DNA of 41,371 nt from assembly GCF_000003605.2 (NCBI RefSeq), contig NW_003121239.1, positions 1-41,371 on the forward strand. Reading direction: 5' to 3'. The notes under the pieces are model-generated. The model was given only the letters and a program-made list of their open reading frames with translations, was not told where the DNA came from and did not search any database. This document shows, one piece after another, positions 1 to 12,780 of this stretch. A program made the position numbers and the translations under genes. Source of the DNA: Saccoglossus kowalevskii. Lineage: Eukaryota > Hemichordata > Enteropneusta > Harrimaniidae. The number at the start of each line of letters is the position of its first letter. Position 1 is the first letter of the stretch.

Positions 1-1875
1 TCACTACACAGTGAATACTACACAGTGAATACTACACAGTGAATACTATACAGTGAATACTATACAGTGAATGCTACACAGTGAATATTACACAGTGAAT
101 GCTACACAGTGAATGCTACACAGTGAATACTACACAGTGAATGCTATACAGTGAATGCTACACAGTGAATATTACACAGTGAATGCTACACAGTGAATAC
201 TACACAGTGAATGCTATACAGTGATTACTACACAGTGAATGCTACACAGTGAATACTAAACAGTGAATGCTACACAGTGATTACTACACAGTGAATACTA
301 CACAGTGAATGCTACACAGTGAATGCTACACAGTGAATACTACACAGTGAATCCTACACAGTGAATGCTACACAATGAATGCTACACAATGAATGCTACA
401 CAGTGAATGCTACACAGTGAATACTACACAGTGAATGATACACAGTGAATACTACACACTGAATGCTACACAGTGAATACTACACAGTGAATGCTACACA
501 GAATGCTACACAGTGAATACTAGACTGTGAATACTACACAGTGAATACTACACAGTGAATACTACACAATGAATACTACACAGTGAATACTACACAGTGA
601 ATACTACACAGTGAATGCTACACAGTGAATACTACACAGTGAATACTACACAGTGAATGCTACACAATGAATGCTACACAGTGAATGCTACACAATGAAT
701 GCTACACAGTGAATACTACACAGTGAATATTACACTGTGAATATTACACAGTGAATGCTACGCAGTGAATGCTACGCAGTGAATACTACACAGTGAATGC
801 TACAGTGAATACTACACTGTGAATGCTACACAGTGAATACTACACAGTGAATTTTACACAGTGAATACTACACAGTGAATGCTGCACAATGAATGCTACA
901 CAGTGAATGCTACACAGTGAATGCTATACAATGAATACTACACAGTGAATGCTGCACAGTGAATACTACACAGTGAATGCTACACAGTGAATGCTACACA
1001 GTGAATGTTACACAGTGAATACTACACAGTGAATACTACACAGTGAATGCTACACAGTGAATGCTACACAGTGAATACTACACAGTGAATAATACACAGT
1101 GAATAATACACAGTGAATGCTACACAGTGAATGCTACACAGTGAATACTACACAGTGAATACGACACAGTGAATGCTATACAGTGAATGCTACACAGTGA
1201 ATACTACACAGTGAATGCTACACAGTGAATACTACACAGTGAATACTACACAGTGAATGCTACACTGTGAATACTACACGGTGAATGCCACACAGTGAAT
1301 GCTACACAGTGAATACTACACAGTGAATGCTACACAGTGAATACTATACAGTGAATGCTATACAGTGAATGCTACACAGTGAATATTACACAGTGAATGC
1401 TACACAGTGAATGCTACACAGTGAATACTACACAGTGAATGCTATACAGTGAATGCTACACAGTGAATATTACACAGTGAATGCTACACAGTGAACGCTA
1501 CACAGTGAATGCTACACAGTGAATGCTATACAGTGAATACTACACAGTGAATGCTACACAGTGAATACTACACAGTGAATAATACACAGTGAATACTACA
1601 CAGTGAGTGCTACACAGTGAATACTACACAGTGAATGCTACACAGTGAATACTACACAGTGAATGCTACACAGTGAATGCTACACAGTGAATGCTACACA
1701 ATGAATACTACACAGTGAATAATACACAGTGAATACTATACAGTGAATATTACACAGTGAATGCTACACAGTGAATGCTACACAGTGAATACTACACAGT
1801 GAATACTACACAGTGAATGCTACACAGTGAATGCTACACTGTGAATGCTACACAGTGAATACTACACAGTGAATG
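1..1875. repeat. Left-edge array segment with S2-type fragments
   Basis: This segment holds 14-bp units only. The first 300 bp resemble 3.9-4.2 kb, with paired CTATACAG units followed by ATTAC units and GTGATTAC units. The S2 markers GATACAC (437) and CACACTG follow, then TAGACTGTG (531). Two consecutive CTACGC units at 757-780 lie in a context that recurs at 16655 and 18942, with the same downstream CTACAGTG and ATTTTAC units. The first base is inside the array. Confidence 0.8.
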
Positions 1876-2492
1876 CTATACAATACTACACAGTGAATAC
1901 TACACATTGAATACTACAGTGAATGCTATACAATGAATACTACACCGTGAATACTACACAGTGAATACTACACAGTGAATGCTACACAGTGAATGCTACA
2001 CAGTGAATGCAACACAGTGAATACTACACAATGAATACTACACAGTGAATACTACACAGTGAATGCTATACAATACTACACAGTGAATACTACACATTGA
2101 ATACTACAGTGAATGCTATACAAAGAATACTACACCGTGAATACTACACAGTGAATGCTACACAGTGAATCCTACACAGTGAATGCTACACAGTGAATAC
2201 TACACTGTGAATGCTACACTGTGAATGCTACACTGTGAATGCTACACAATGAATACTACACAGTGAATACTACACAGTGAATACTACACAGTGAATACTA
2301 CACGGTGAATACTACACAGTGAATGCTACACAATGAATACTACACAGTGAATACTGCACAGTGAATACTACACAGTGAATACTACACAGTGAATACTACA
2401 CAGTGAATACTACACAGTGAATACTACACAGTGAATACTACACAGTGAATACTACACAGTGAATACTACACAGTGAATACTATACAGTGAAT
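1876..2492. repeat. Module A doublet (190-bp spacing) plus diverged 427-bp block
   Basis: Module A is a 74-bp marker. It begins with CTATACAATAC, where 4 bp of the normal unit are missing. It continues with a CACATTG unit and a unit shortened by CA (CTACAGTG), and ends in CACCGTG. Copies start here at 1876 and 2066, 190 bp apart. The second has a private AAAG change near 2123. From 2066 to the next GCTAC after a CTATACAG unit is exactly 427 bp, the modal higher-order block size, but this copy lacks the usual TACGCAG and TAGACTG units and instead has a long run of plain ACTACACAG units. Confidence 0.85.
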
Positions 2493-3065
2493 GCTACACA
2501 GTGAATGTTACACAGTGAATACTACACAGTGAATACTACACAGTGAATGCTACACAGTGAATGCTATACAGTGAATGCTACACAGTGAATACTACACAGT
2601 GAATACTACACAGTGAATACTACACAGTGAATGCTACACAGTGAATGCTACACAGTGAATACTACACAGTGAATGCTACACAGTGAATACTACACAGTGA
2701 ATACTACACAGTGAATACTACACAGTGAGTGCTATACAGTGAATACTACACAGTGAATGCTACACAGTGAATGCTACACAGTGAATACTACACAGTGAAT
2801 GCTACACAGTGAATACTACACAGTGAATGCTACACAGTGAATGCTACACTGAATGCTACACAATGAATACTACACAGTGAATAATACACAGTGAATACTA
2901 TACAGTGAATACTACACAGTGAATGCTACACAGTGAATGCTACACAGTGAATGCTACACAGTGAATACTACACAGTGAATGCTACACAGTGAATGCTACA
3001 CAGTGAATGCTACACAGTGAATACTACACAGTGAATGCTACACAGTGAATGCTACACAGTGAATG
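2493..3065. repeat. Spacer of plain units between module A doublets
   Basis: This stretch holds ordinary A- and G-type units with single GTGAGTGCTATAC and CACTGAAT variants. The same order recurs between the second pair of module A doublets at 22.5-23.3 kb, and the two spacers differ by 56 bp (four units). I saw no non-satellite sequence. Confidence 0.75.
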
Positions 3066-3654
3066 CTATACAATACTACACAGTGAATACTACACATTGA
3101 ATACTACAGTGAATGCTATACAATGAATACTACACCGTGAATACTACACAGTGAATGCTACACAGTGAATGCTACACAGTGAATGCTACACAGTGAATAC
3201 TACACAATGAATACTACACAGTGAATACTACACAGTGAATGCTATACAATACTACACAGTGAATACTACACATTGAATACTACAGTGAATGCTATACAAT
3301 GAATACTACACCGTGAATACTACACAGTGAATCCTACACAGTGAATGCTACACAGTGAATACTACACTGTGAATGCTACACTGTGAATGCTACACAGTGA
3401 ATACTACGCAGTGAATACTACACAGTGAATACTACACAGTGAATACTACACGGTGAATACTACACAGTGAATGCTACACAATGAATACTACACAGTGAAT
3501 ACTGCACAGTGAATACTACACAGTGAATACTAGACTGTGAATACTACACGGTGAATACTACACAGTGAATACTACACAGTGAATACTACACAGTGAATAC
3601 TACACAGTGAATACTACACAGTGAATACTATACAGTGAATACTATACAGTGAAT
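3066..3654. repeat. Module A doublet (176-bp spacing) and 413-bp higher-order block
   Basis: Module A copies start at 3066 and 3242. The second heads a complete higher-order block. In order it has a CCTACAC unit, two CACTGTG units, TACGCAG, CACGGTG, CACAATG, CTGCAC, TAGACTGTG, a second CACGGTG, a run of plain ACTACACAG units and two CTATACAG units. Its 413 bp are one unit short of the modal 427. The doublet matches the pair at 23344 and 23520, also 176 bp apart. Confidence 0.88.
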
Positions 3655-4927
3655 GCTACACAGTGAATATTACATAGTGAATGCTACACAGTGAATTCTA
3701 CACAGTGAATACTACACAGTGAATGCTATACAGTGAATGCTACACAGTGAATATTACACAGTGAATGCTACACAGTGAATACTACACAGTGAATGCTATA
3801 CAGTGATTACTACACAGTGAATGCTACACAGTGAATACTAAACAGTGAATGCTACACAGTGAATGCTACACAGTGAATACTACACAATGAATACTACACA
3901 GTGAATACTACACAGTGAATACTACACAGTGAATACTATACAGTGAATACTATACAGTGAATGCTACACAGTGAATATTACACAGTGAATGCTACACAGT
4001 GAATACTACACAGTGAATGCTATACAGTGAATGCTACACAGTGAATATTACACAGTGAATGCTACACAGTGAATACTACACAGTGAATGCTATACAGTGA
4101 TTACTACACAGTGAAAGCTACACAGTGAATACTAAACAGTGAATGCTACACAGTGAATACTACACAGTGAATACTACACAGTGAATGCTACACAGTGAAT
4201 GCTACAGTGAATGCTACACAGTGAATACTACACAGTGAATGCTACACAATGAATGCTACACAATGAATGCTACACAGTGAATGCTACACAGTGAATACTA
4301 CACAGTGAATGTTACACAGTGAATACTACACAGTGAATGCTACACAGTGAATACTAGACTGTGAATACTACACAGTGAATATTACACAGTGAATGCTACA
4401 CAGTGAATACTACACAGTGAATACTACACAATGAATACTACACAGTGAATGCTACACAGTAAATACTACACAGTGAATACTATACAGTGAATGATACACA
4501 GTGAATACTACACACTGAATGCTACACAGTGAATACTACACAGTGAATGCTACACTGAATGCTACACAGTGAATGCTACACAATGAATACTACACAGTGA
4601 ATGCTTTACAATGAATGCTACACATTGAATGCTACACAGTGAATACTACACAGTGAATGCTACACAAATACTACACAGTGAATACTGCACAGTGAATACT
4701 ACACAGTGAATGCTACACAATGAAAGCTACACAGTGAATGCAAGACAGTGAATGCTACACAGTGAATATTACACAGTGAATATTACACAGTGAATGCTAC
4801 ACAGTGAATGCTACACAGTGAATACTACACAGTGAATACTACACAGTGAATACGACACAGTGAATGCTATACAGTGAATGCTACACAGTGAATACTACAC
4901 AGTGAATGCTACACAGTGAATACTACA
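3655..4927. repeat. S2 higher-order block, paralogous to 21.0-21.9 kb
   Basis: Ordered landmarks are GTGATTAC, GTGAAAGCT (4111), CTAAACAG, TAGACTGTG (4355), CACAGTAAAT, GATACAC (4493), CACACTG, GCTTTACAATG (4603), CACAAATACTAC and GCAAGAC (4740). The same order occurs at 21.0-21.9 kb. The offset is 17,065 bp at GTGAAAGCT and 17,079 bp at GCTTTAC and GCAAGAC, so the two copies differ by one unit between these anchors. Confidence 0.85.
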
Positions 4928-5760
4928 CAGTGAATACTACACTGAATGCTACACAGTGATTGCTACACAGTGAATGCCACATAGTGAATGCTACACAGTG
5001 AATGCTATACAGTGAATGCTACACAGTGAATACTACACTGTGAATGCTACACTGTGAATGCTACACAATGAATACTACACAGTGAATGCTACACAGTGAA
5101 TACTACTGTAAATGCTACACAGTGAATGCTACACAGTGAATGCTACACAGTGAATACTACACAGTGAATGCTACACTGAATGCTACACAGTGAATGCTAC
5201 ACAGTGAATACTACACAATGAATACTACACAGTGAATGCTATACAATGAATGCTACACATTGAATGCTACACAGTGAATACTACACAGTGAATGCTACAC
5301 AGTGAATACTACACAGTGAATGCTACACAAATAATACACAGTGAATACTACACAGTGAATGCCACACAGTGAATGCTACACACAATGAATACTACACAGT
5401 GAATGCTACACAATGAAAGCTACACAGTGAATGCTACACAGTGAATGCTACATAGTGAATACTACACAGTGAATGCTACACTGAATGCTACACAGTGAAT
5501 GCTACACAGTGAATACTACACAGTGAATGCTACACAGTGAATGCTATACAATGAATGCTACACATTGAATGCTACACAGTGAATACTACACAGTGAATGC
5601 TACACAGTGAATACTACACAGTGAATGCTACACAAATAATACACAGTGAATACTACACAGTGAATGCCACACAGTGAATGCTACACACAATGAATACTAC
5701 ACAGTGAATGCTACACAATGAAAGCTACACAGTGAATGCTAGACAGTGAATGCTTCACAG
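4928..5760. repeat. B block with 305-bp tandem doublet (copy 1)
   Basis: The segment opens with CACTGAAT and GTGATTGCT (4956), then GCCACATAG and ACTACTGTAAAT. Two copies of the B marker CACAAATAATAC follow, with ATAATA at 5331 and 5636, exactly 305 bp apart. Each marker is followed by GCCACAC, a CACACAATG unit carrying a 2-bp insertion, and GAAAGCT. The period is 22 units minus 3 bp. That equals the sum of the local indels (-3, -2, +2), so the whole 305-bp piece was duplicated as one. Confidence 0.88.
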
Positions 5761-6158
5761 TGAATGCTACACAGTGAATACTACACAGTGAAAACTACAC
5801 AGTGAATGCTACACAGTGAATGCTACACTGTGAATGCTACACAGTGAATACTACACAGTGAATGCTACACAGTGAATTCTACACTGTGAATGCTACACAG
5901 TGAATACTACACAGTGAATGCTACACAGTGAATTCTACACAGTGAATACTACACAGTGAATGCTATACAGTGAATGCTACACAGTGAATATTACACAGTG
6001 AATGCTACACAGTGAATACTACACAGTGAATGCTATACAGTGATTACTACACAGTGAATGCTACACAGTGAATACTAAACAGTGAATGCTACACAGTGAA
6101 TGCTACACAGTGAATACTACACAATGAATACTACACAGTGAATACTACACAGTGAATG
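5761..6158. repeat. Plain unit spacer
   Basis: This stretch holds plain 14-bp units with scattered CACTGTG and GAATTCTAC variants, then GTGATTAC and CTAAACAG units as found upstream of module A elsewhere (8.9 kb, 24.1 kb). I see nothing else. Confidence 0.75.
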
Positions 6159-6613
6159 CTATACAATACTACACAGTGAATACTACACATTGAATACTAC
6201 AGTGAATGCTATACAATGAATACTACACCGTGAATACTACACAGTGAATGCTACACAGTGAATCCTACACAGTGAATGCTACACAGTGAATACTACACTG
6301 TGAATGCTACACTGTGAATGCTACACAATGAATACTACGCAGTGAATACTACACAGTGAATACTACACAGTGAATACTACACGGTGAATACTACACAGTG
6401 AATACTACACAGTGAATACTACACAGTGAATGCTACACAGTGAATACTACACAGTGAATACTACACAGTGAATACTACACATTGAATACTACACAGTGAA
6501 TGCTACACAGTGAATACTACACAGTGAATACTACACAGTGAATACTACACAGTGAATACTACACAGTGAATACTACACAGTGAATACTATACAGTGAATA
6601 CTATACAGTGAAT
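6159..6613. repeat. 427-type higher-order block (455 bp)
   Basis: Module A starts at 6159 and is followed by the CCTACAC, double CACTGTG, TACGCAG and CACGGTG units in canonical order. The usual CTGCAC, TAGACTG and second CACGGTG units are replaced by plain units and a CACATTG unit. The length of 455 bp is 427 plus two units. Confidence 0.85.
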
Positions 6614-7658
6614 GCTACACAGTGAATATTACACAGTGAATGCTACACAGTGAATACTACACAGTGAATGCTATACAGTGAATGCTACACAGTGAATATT
6701 ACACAGTGAATGCTACACAGTGAATACTACACAGTGAATGCTATACAGTGAATACTACACAGTGAATGCTACACAGTGAATACTACACAGTGAATGCTAC
6801 ACAGTGAATACTACACAGTGAATAATACACAGTGAATGATACACAGTGAATGATACAGTGAATGCTACACAGTGAATACTACACAGTGAATACTACACAG
6901 TGAATGCTACACAATGAATGCTACACAATGAATGCTACACAGTGAATGCTACACAGTGAATACTACACAGTGAATGTTACACAGTGAATACTACACAGTG
7001 AATGCTACACAGTGAATACTAGACTGTGAATACTATACAGTGAATATTACACAGTGAATGCTACACAGTGAATACTACACAGTGAATACTACACAGTGAA
7101 TGCTACACAGTAAATACTACACAGTGAATACTATACAGTGAATGATACACAGTGAATACTACACACTGAATACTATACAGTGAATGCTACACAGTGAATA
7201 TTACACAGTGAATGCTACACACTGAATACTACACAGTGAATACTACACAGTGAATACTACACAGTGAATGCTACACATTGAATACTACACAGAGAATACT
7301 ACACAGTGAATGCTACACAGTGAATGCTACACAGTGAATACTACACAGTGAATGCTACACAGTGAATACTACACAGTGAATGCTACACTGAATGCTACAC
7401 AGTGAATGCTACACAGTGAAAACTACACAGTGAATGCTACACAGTGAATGCTACACAGTGAATGCTACACAGTGAATGCTACACAGTGAATACTACACAG
7501 TGAATACTACACAGTGAATGTTATACAATGAATGCTATACAATGAATACTACACAGTGAATGCTGCACAGTGAATGATACAGTGAATGCTACACAGTGAA
7601 TACTACACAATGAATACTACACAATGAATACTACACAGTGAATACTACACAGTGAATG
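6614..7658. repeat. S2 block (partial) and plain units
   Basis: S2 markers are present as far as TAGACTGTG (7020), CACAGTAAAT and GATACAC (7144) with CACACTG. The expected GCTTTAC or GCAAGAC continuation is missing. It is replaced by plain units, a CACAGAGAAT unit and a GTTATACAATG unit. This is a truncated S2 copy joined to other array sequence. Confidence 0.75.
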
Positions 7659-8099
7659 CTATACAATACTACACAGTGAATACTACACATTGAATACTAC
7701 AGTGAATGCTATACAATGAATACTACACCGTGAATACTACACAGTGAATGCTACACAGTGAATGCTACACAGTGAATGCTACACAGTGAATACTACACTG
7801 TGAATGCTACACTGTGAATGCTACACAATGAATACTACGCAGTGAATACTACACAGTGAATACTACACAGTGAATACTACACAGTGAATACTACACAGTG
7901 AATGCTACACAATGAATGCTACACAATGAATACTACACAGTGAATACTGCACAGTGAATACTACACAGTGAATACTAGACTGTGAATACTACACGGTGAA
8001 TACTACACAGTGAATACTACACAATGAATACTACACAGTGAATACTACACAGTGAATACTACACAATGAATACTACACAGTGAATACTATACAGTGAAT
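7659..8099. repeat. 427-type higher-order block (441 bp)
   Basis: Module A at 7659 is followed by double CACTGTG, TACGCAG, CACAATG, CTGCAC, TAGACTGTG (7976) and CACGGTG. The CCTACAC unit has become GCTACAC and the first CACGGTG has become CACAGTG, while CACAATG is doubled. The length of 441 bp is 427 plus one unit. The single-unit differences look like local exchange or gene conversion between neighbouring units. Confidence 0.85.
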
Positions 8100-9026
8100 G
8101 CTACACAGTGAATATTACACAGTGAATGCTACACAGTGAATGCTACACAGTGAATGCTACACAGTGAATACTACACAGTGAATGCTATACAGTGAATGCT
8201 ACACAGTGAATACTACACAGTGAATACTACACAGTGAATGCTACACAGTGAATGCTACACAGTGAATGCTACACAGTGAATACTACACAATGAATACTAC
8301 ACAGTGAATGCTATACAATGAATACTACACAGTGAATGCTACACAATGAATGCTACACAGTGAAAACTACACAGTGAATGCTACAGTGAATGCTACACAG
8401 TGAATGCTACACAAGGAATGCTACAGTGAATGCTACACAGTGAATACTACACAGTGAATGTTATACAATGAATACTACACAGTGAATGCTATACAATGAC
8501 TACTACACAGTGAATGCTGCACAGTGAATACTACAGTGAATGCTACACAGTGAATACTACACAATGAATACTACACAGTGAATACTACACAGTGAATGCT
8601 ATACAATACTACACAGTGAATACTACACATTGAATACTACAGTGAATGCTATACAATGAATACTACACCGTGAATACTACACAGTGAATGCTACACAGTG
8701 AATGCTACACAGTGAATGCTACACAGTGAATGCTACACAGTGAATGCTACACAGTGAATGCTACACAATGAATACTACACAGTGAATGCTGCACAGTGAA
8801 TACTACACAGTGAATGCTACACAATGAATGCTATACAATGAATACTACACAGTGAATGCTACACAGTGAATGCTACACAGTGAAAGCTACACAGTGAATG
8901 CTATACAGTGATTACTACACAGTGAATGCTACACAGTGAATACTAAACAGTGAATGCTACACAGTGAATGCTACACAGTGAATACTACACAATGAATACT
9001 ACACAGTGAATACTACACAGTGAATG
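8100..9026. repeat. Mixed units with a lone module A at 8599
   Basis: Plain units are followed by two CTACAGTG units near 8390-8425 and a GTTATACAATG unit. Module A starts at 8599 but is not followed by the canonical landmarks: a run of GCTACACAG units begins right after its CACCGTG. This copy is therefore severed from its block. GTGATTAC and CTAAACAG units near 8910-8950 precede the next module A. Confidence 0.8.
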
Positions 9027-9469
9027 CTATACAATACTACACAGTGAATACTACACATTGAATACTACAGTGAATGCTATACAATGAATACTACACCGTG
9101 AATACTACACAGTGAATGCTACACAGTGAATCCTACACAGTGAATGCTACACAGTGAATACTACACTGTGAATGCTACACTGTGAATGCTACACAATGAA
9201 TACTACGCAGTGAATACTACACAGTGAATACTACACAGTGAATACTACACGGTGAATACTACACAGTGAATGCTACACAATGAATACTACACAGTGAATA
9301 CTGCACAGTGAATACTACACAGTGAATACTACACAGTGAATACTAGACTGTGAATACTACACGGTGAATACTACACAGTGAATACTACACAGTGAATACT
9401 ACACAGTGAATACTACACAGTGAATACTATACAGTGAATACTATAACAGTGAATACTATACAGTGAAAT
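9027..9469. repeat. 427-type higher-order block (443 bp) with two single-base insertions
   Basis: Module A is at 9027 and all canonical landmarks follow, through TAGACTGTG (9344), CACGGTG and the CTATACAG units. The 443-bp length is 427 plus one unit plus 2 bp. The extra 2 bp are single A insertions in CTATAACAG (about 9444) and GAAATGC (about 9468), which no other copy has. Confidence 0.85.
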
Positions 9470-10140
9470 GCTACACAGTGAATATTACACAGTGAATGCT
9501 ACACAGTGAATGCTACACAGTGAATACTACACAGTGAATACTACACAGTGAATGCTACACAGTGAATGCTACACTGTGAATGCTACACAGTGAATACTAC
9601 ACAGTGAATGCTACACAGTGAATGCTACACTGTGAATGCTACACAGTGAATACTACACAGTGAATGCTACACAGTGAATACTACACAGTGAATGCTACAC
9701 AGTGCATACTACACAGTGAATGCTACACAGTGAATGCTACACAGTGAATGCTATACAATGAAAGCTACACAGTGAATGCTACACTGTGAATGCTACACAG
9801 TGAATGCTACACAGTGAATATTACACAGTGAATGCTACACAGTGAATGCTACACAGTGAATACTACACAGTGAATACTACACAGTGAATACTACACTGTG
9901 AATGCTACACAGTGAATACTACACAGTGAATGCTACACAGTGAATACTACACAGTGAATGCTACACAGTGCATACTACACAGTGAATGCTACACAGTGAA
10001 TGCTACACAGTGAATGCTATACAATGAATACTACACAGTGAATGCTGCACAGTGAATACTACACAGTGAATGCTACACAATGAATGCTATACAATGAATA
10101 CTACACAGTGAATGCTACACAGTGAATGCTACACAGTGAA
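9470..10140. repeat. S3 block doublet (266-bp period)
   Basis: The S3 marker GTGCATAC occurs at 9702 and 9968, 266 bp (19 units) apart. Each is followed by GCTATACAATG; a GAAAGCT unit follows in the first copy and plain or CTGCAC units in the second. The same 266-bp doublet recurs at 12933/13199 and 17067/17333. Confidence 0.85.
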
Positions 10141-10640
10141 TGCTATACAATGAATGTTACACAGTGAATGCTACACAGTAAATACTACACAGTGAATGCT
10201 ACACAGTGAATGTTACACAGTGAATACTACACAGTGAATACTACACAGTGAATGCTACACAGTGAATACTACAGTGAATACTACACAGTGAATACTACAC
10301 AGTGAATACTACACAGTGAATACTACACAGTGAATGCTACACATTGAATGCTACACAGTGAATGCTATACAATGAATGTTACACAGTGAATGCTACACAG
10401 TAAATACTACACAGTGAATGCTACACAGTGAATGTTACACAGTGAATACTACACAGTGAATACTACACAGTGAATGCTACACAGTGAATACTACAGTGAA
10501 TGCTACACAGTAAATACTACACAGTGAATGCTACACAGTGAATGTTACACAGTGAATACTACACAGTGAATACTACACAGTGAATGCTACACAGTGAATA
10601 CTACAGTGAATACTACACAGTGAATACTACACAGTGAATA
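10141..10640. repeat. GTAAAT block, locally duplicated (222 and 110 bp)
   Basis: The marker CACAGTAAATAC occurs at 10178, 10400 and 10510. The 110-bp step (eight units minus the 2-bp CTACAGTG deletion) is a clean tandem duplication: after each marker come GTTACAC, plain units and CTACAGTG in the same order. Related single copies lie at 13409 and 17487. Confidence 0.8.
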
Positions 10641-10901
10641 CTACACAGTGAATACTACACAGTGAATGCTACACAGTGAATGCTACACTGTGAATGCTAC
10701 ACAGTGAATACTACACAGTGAATGCTACACAGTGAATACTACACAGTGAATGCTACACAGTGCATACTACACAGTGAATGCTACACAGTGAATGCTACAC
10801 AGTGAATGCTATACAATGAAAGCTACACAGTGAATGCTACACTGTGAATGCTACACAGTGAATACTACACAGTGAATATTACACAGTGAATATTACACAG
10901 T
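10641..10901. repeat. Single S3 block
   Basis: The segment has CACTGTG, then GTGCATAC (10760), GCTATACAATGAAAGCT, another CACTGTG and two ATTAC units. It matches the first half of the S3 doublets but is present once here. Confidence 0.75.
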
Positions 10902-11875
10902 GAATGCTACACAGTGAATGTTACACAGTGAATACTACACAGTGAATGCTACACAGTGAATACTACACAGTGAATACTACACTGAATGCTACACAGTGAT
11001 TGCTACACAGTGAATGCCACACAGTGAATGCTACACAGTGAATACTACACTGTGAATGCTACACAGTGAATACTACACTGTGAATGCTACACTGTGAATG
11101 CTACACAATGAATACTACACAGTGAATGCTACACAGTGAATACTACTGTAAATGCTACACAGTGCATGCTACACAGTGAATACTACACAGTGAATGCTAC
11201 ACTGAATGCTACACAGTGAATGCTACACAGTGAATACTACACAATGAATACTACACAGTGAATGCTATACAATGAATGCTACACATTGAATGCTACACAG
11301 TGAATACTACACAGTGAATGCTACACAGTGAATACTACACAGTGAATGCTACACAAATAATACACAGTGAATACTACACAGTGAATGCCACACAGTGAAT
11401 GCTACACACAATGAATACTACACAGTGAATGCTAAACAATGAAAGCTACACAGTGAATGCTACACAGTGAATGCTACACAGTGAATGCTACACAGTGAAT
11501 GCTACACTGAATGCTACACAGTGAATGATACACAGTGAATACTACACAGTGAATGCTACACAGTGAATGCTATACAATGAATGCTACACATTGAATGCTA
11601 CACAGTGAATACTACACAGTGAATGCTACACAGTGAATACTACACAGTGAATGCTACACAAATAATACACAGTGAATACTACACAGTGAATGCCACACAG
11701 TGAATGCTACACACAATGAATACTACACAGTGAATGCTACACAATGAAAGCTACACAGTGAATGCTAGACAGTGAATGCTACACAGTGAATATTACACAG
11801 TGAATGCTACACAGTGAATGCTACACAGTGAATACTACACAGTGAATACTACACAGTGAATGCTGCACAGTGAAT
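10902..11875. repeat. B block with 305-bp doublet; near copy of 14207-15180
   Basis: GTGATTGCT (10996) and ACTACTGTAAAT precede two B markers with ATAATA at 11357 and 11662, 305 bp apart. The segment corresponds to 14207-15180 at a constant offset of 3,305 bp. Shared rare variants include GCTAAACAATG (11431), GTGCATGCT and GCTAGACAG. Similarity stops abruptly at both ends (about 10902 and 11875). Confidence 0.88.
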
Positions 11876-12545
11876 ACTACACAGTGAATGCTATACAATG
11901 AAAGCTACACAGTGAATGCTACACAGTGAATACTACACAGTGAATGCTACACAGTGAATGCTACATTGTGAATGCTACACAGTGAATACTACACAGTGAA
12001 TGCTACACAGTGAATACTACACAGTGAATGCTACACAGTGCATACTACACAGTGAATGCTACACAGTGAATGCTACACAGTGAATGCTATACAATGAAAG
12101 CTACACAGTGAATGCTACACAGTGAATACTACACAGTGAATACTACACAGTGAATATTACACAGTGAATACTACACAGTGAATACTACACTGTGAATGCT
12201 ACACAGTGAATACTACACAGTGAATGCTACACAGTGAATACTACACAGTGAATGCTACACAGTGCATACTACACAGTGAATGCTACACAGTGAATGCTAC
12301 ACAGTGAATGCTATACAATGAATACTACACAGTGAATGCTGCACAGTGAATACTACACAGTGAATGCTACACAATGAATGCTATACAATGAATACTACAC
12401 ATTGAATGCTACACAGTGAATGCTACACAGTGAATGCTATACAATGAATGTTACACAGTGAATGCTACACAGTGAATACTACACAGTGAATGCTACACTG
12501 TGAATGCTATACAATGAATGCTACACATTGAATGCTACACAGTGA
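11876..12545. repeat. S3 block doublet (224-bp period)
   Basis: GTGCATAC occurs at 12038 and 12262, 224 bp (16 units) apart. A CACATTGTG unit, GAAAGCT units and CTGCAC units accompany it. The same doublet, also 224 bp, occurs at 20408/20632, 8,370 bp further on. Confidence 0.82.
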
Positions 12546-12780
12546 ATACTACACAGTGAATGCTACACAGTGAATACTACACAGTGAATGCTACACAAAT
12601 AATACACAGTGAATACTACACAGTGAATGCCACACAGTGAATGCTACACACAATGAATACTACACAGTGAATGCTACACAATGAAAGCTACACAGTGAAT
12701 GCTAGACAGTGAATGCTACACAGTGAATATTACACAGTGAATGCTACACAGTGAATGCTACACAGTGAATACTACACAGT
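12546..12780. repeat. Single B block copy
   Basis: One B marker (ATAATA at 12599) is followed by GCCACAC, CACACAATG, GAAAGCT and GCTAGACAG. It lacks the GTGATTGCT and ACTACTG lead-in and has no partner 305 bp away. Confidence 0.8.
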
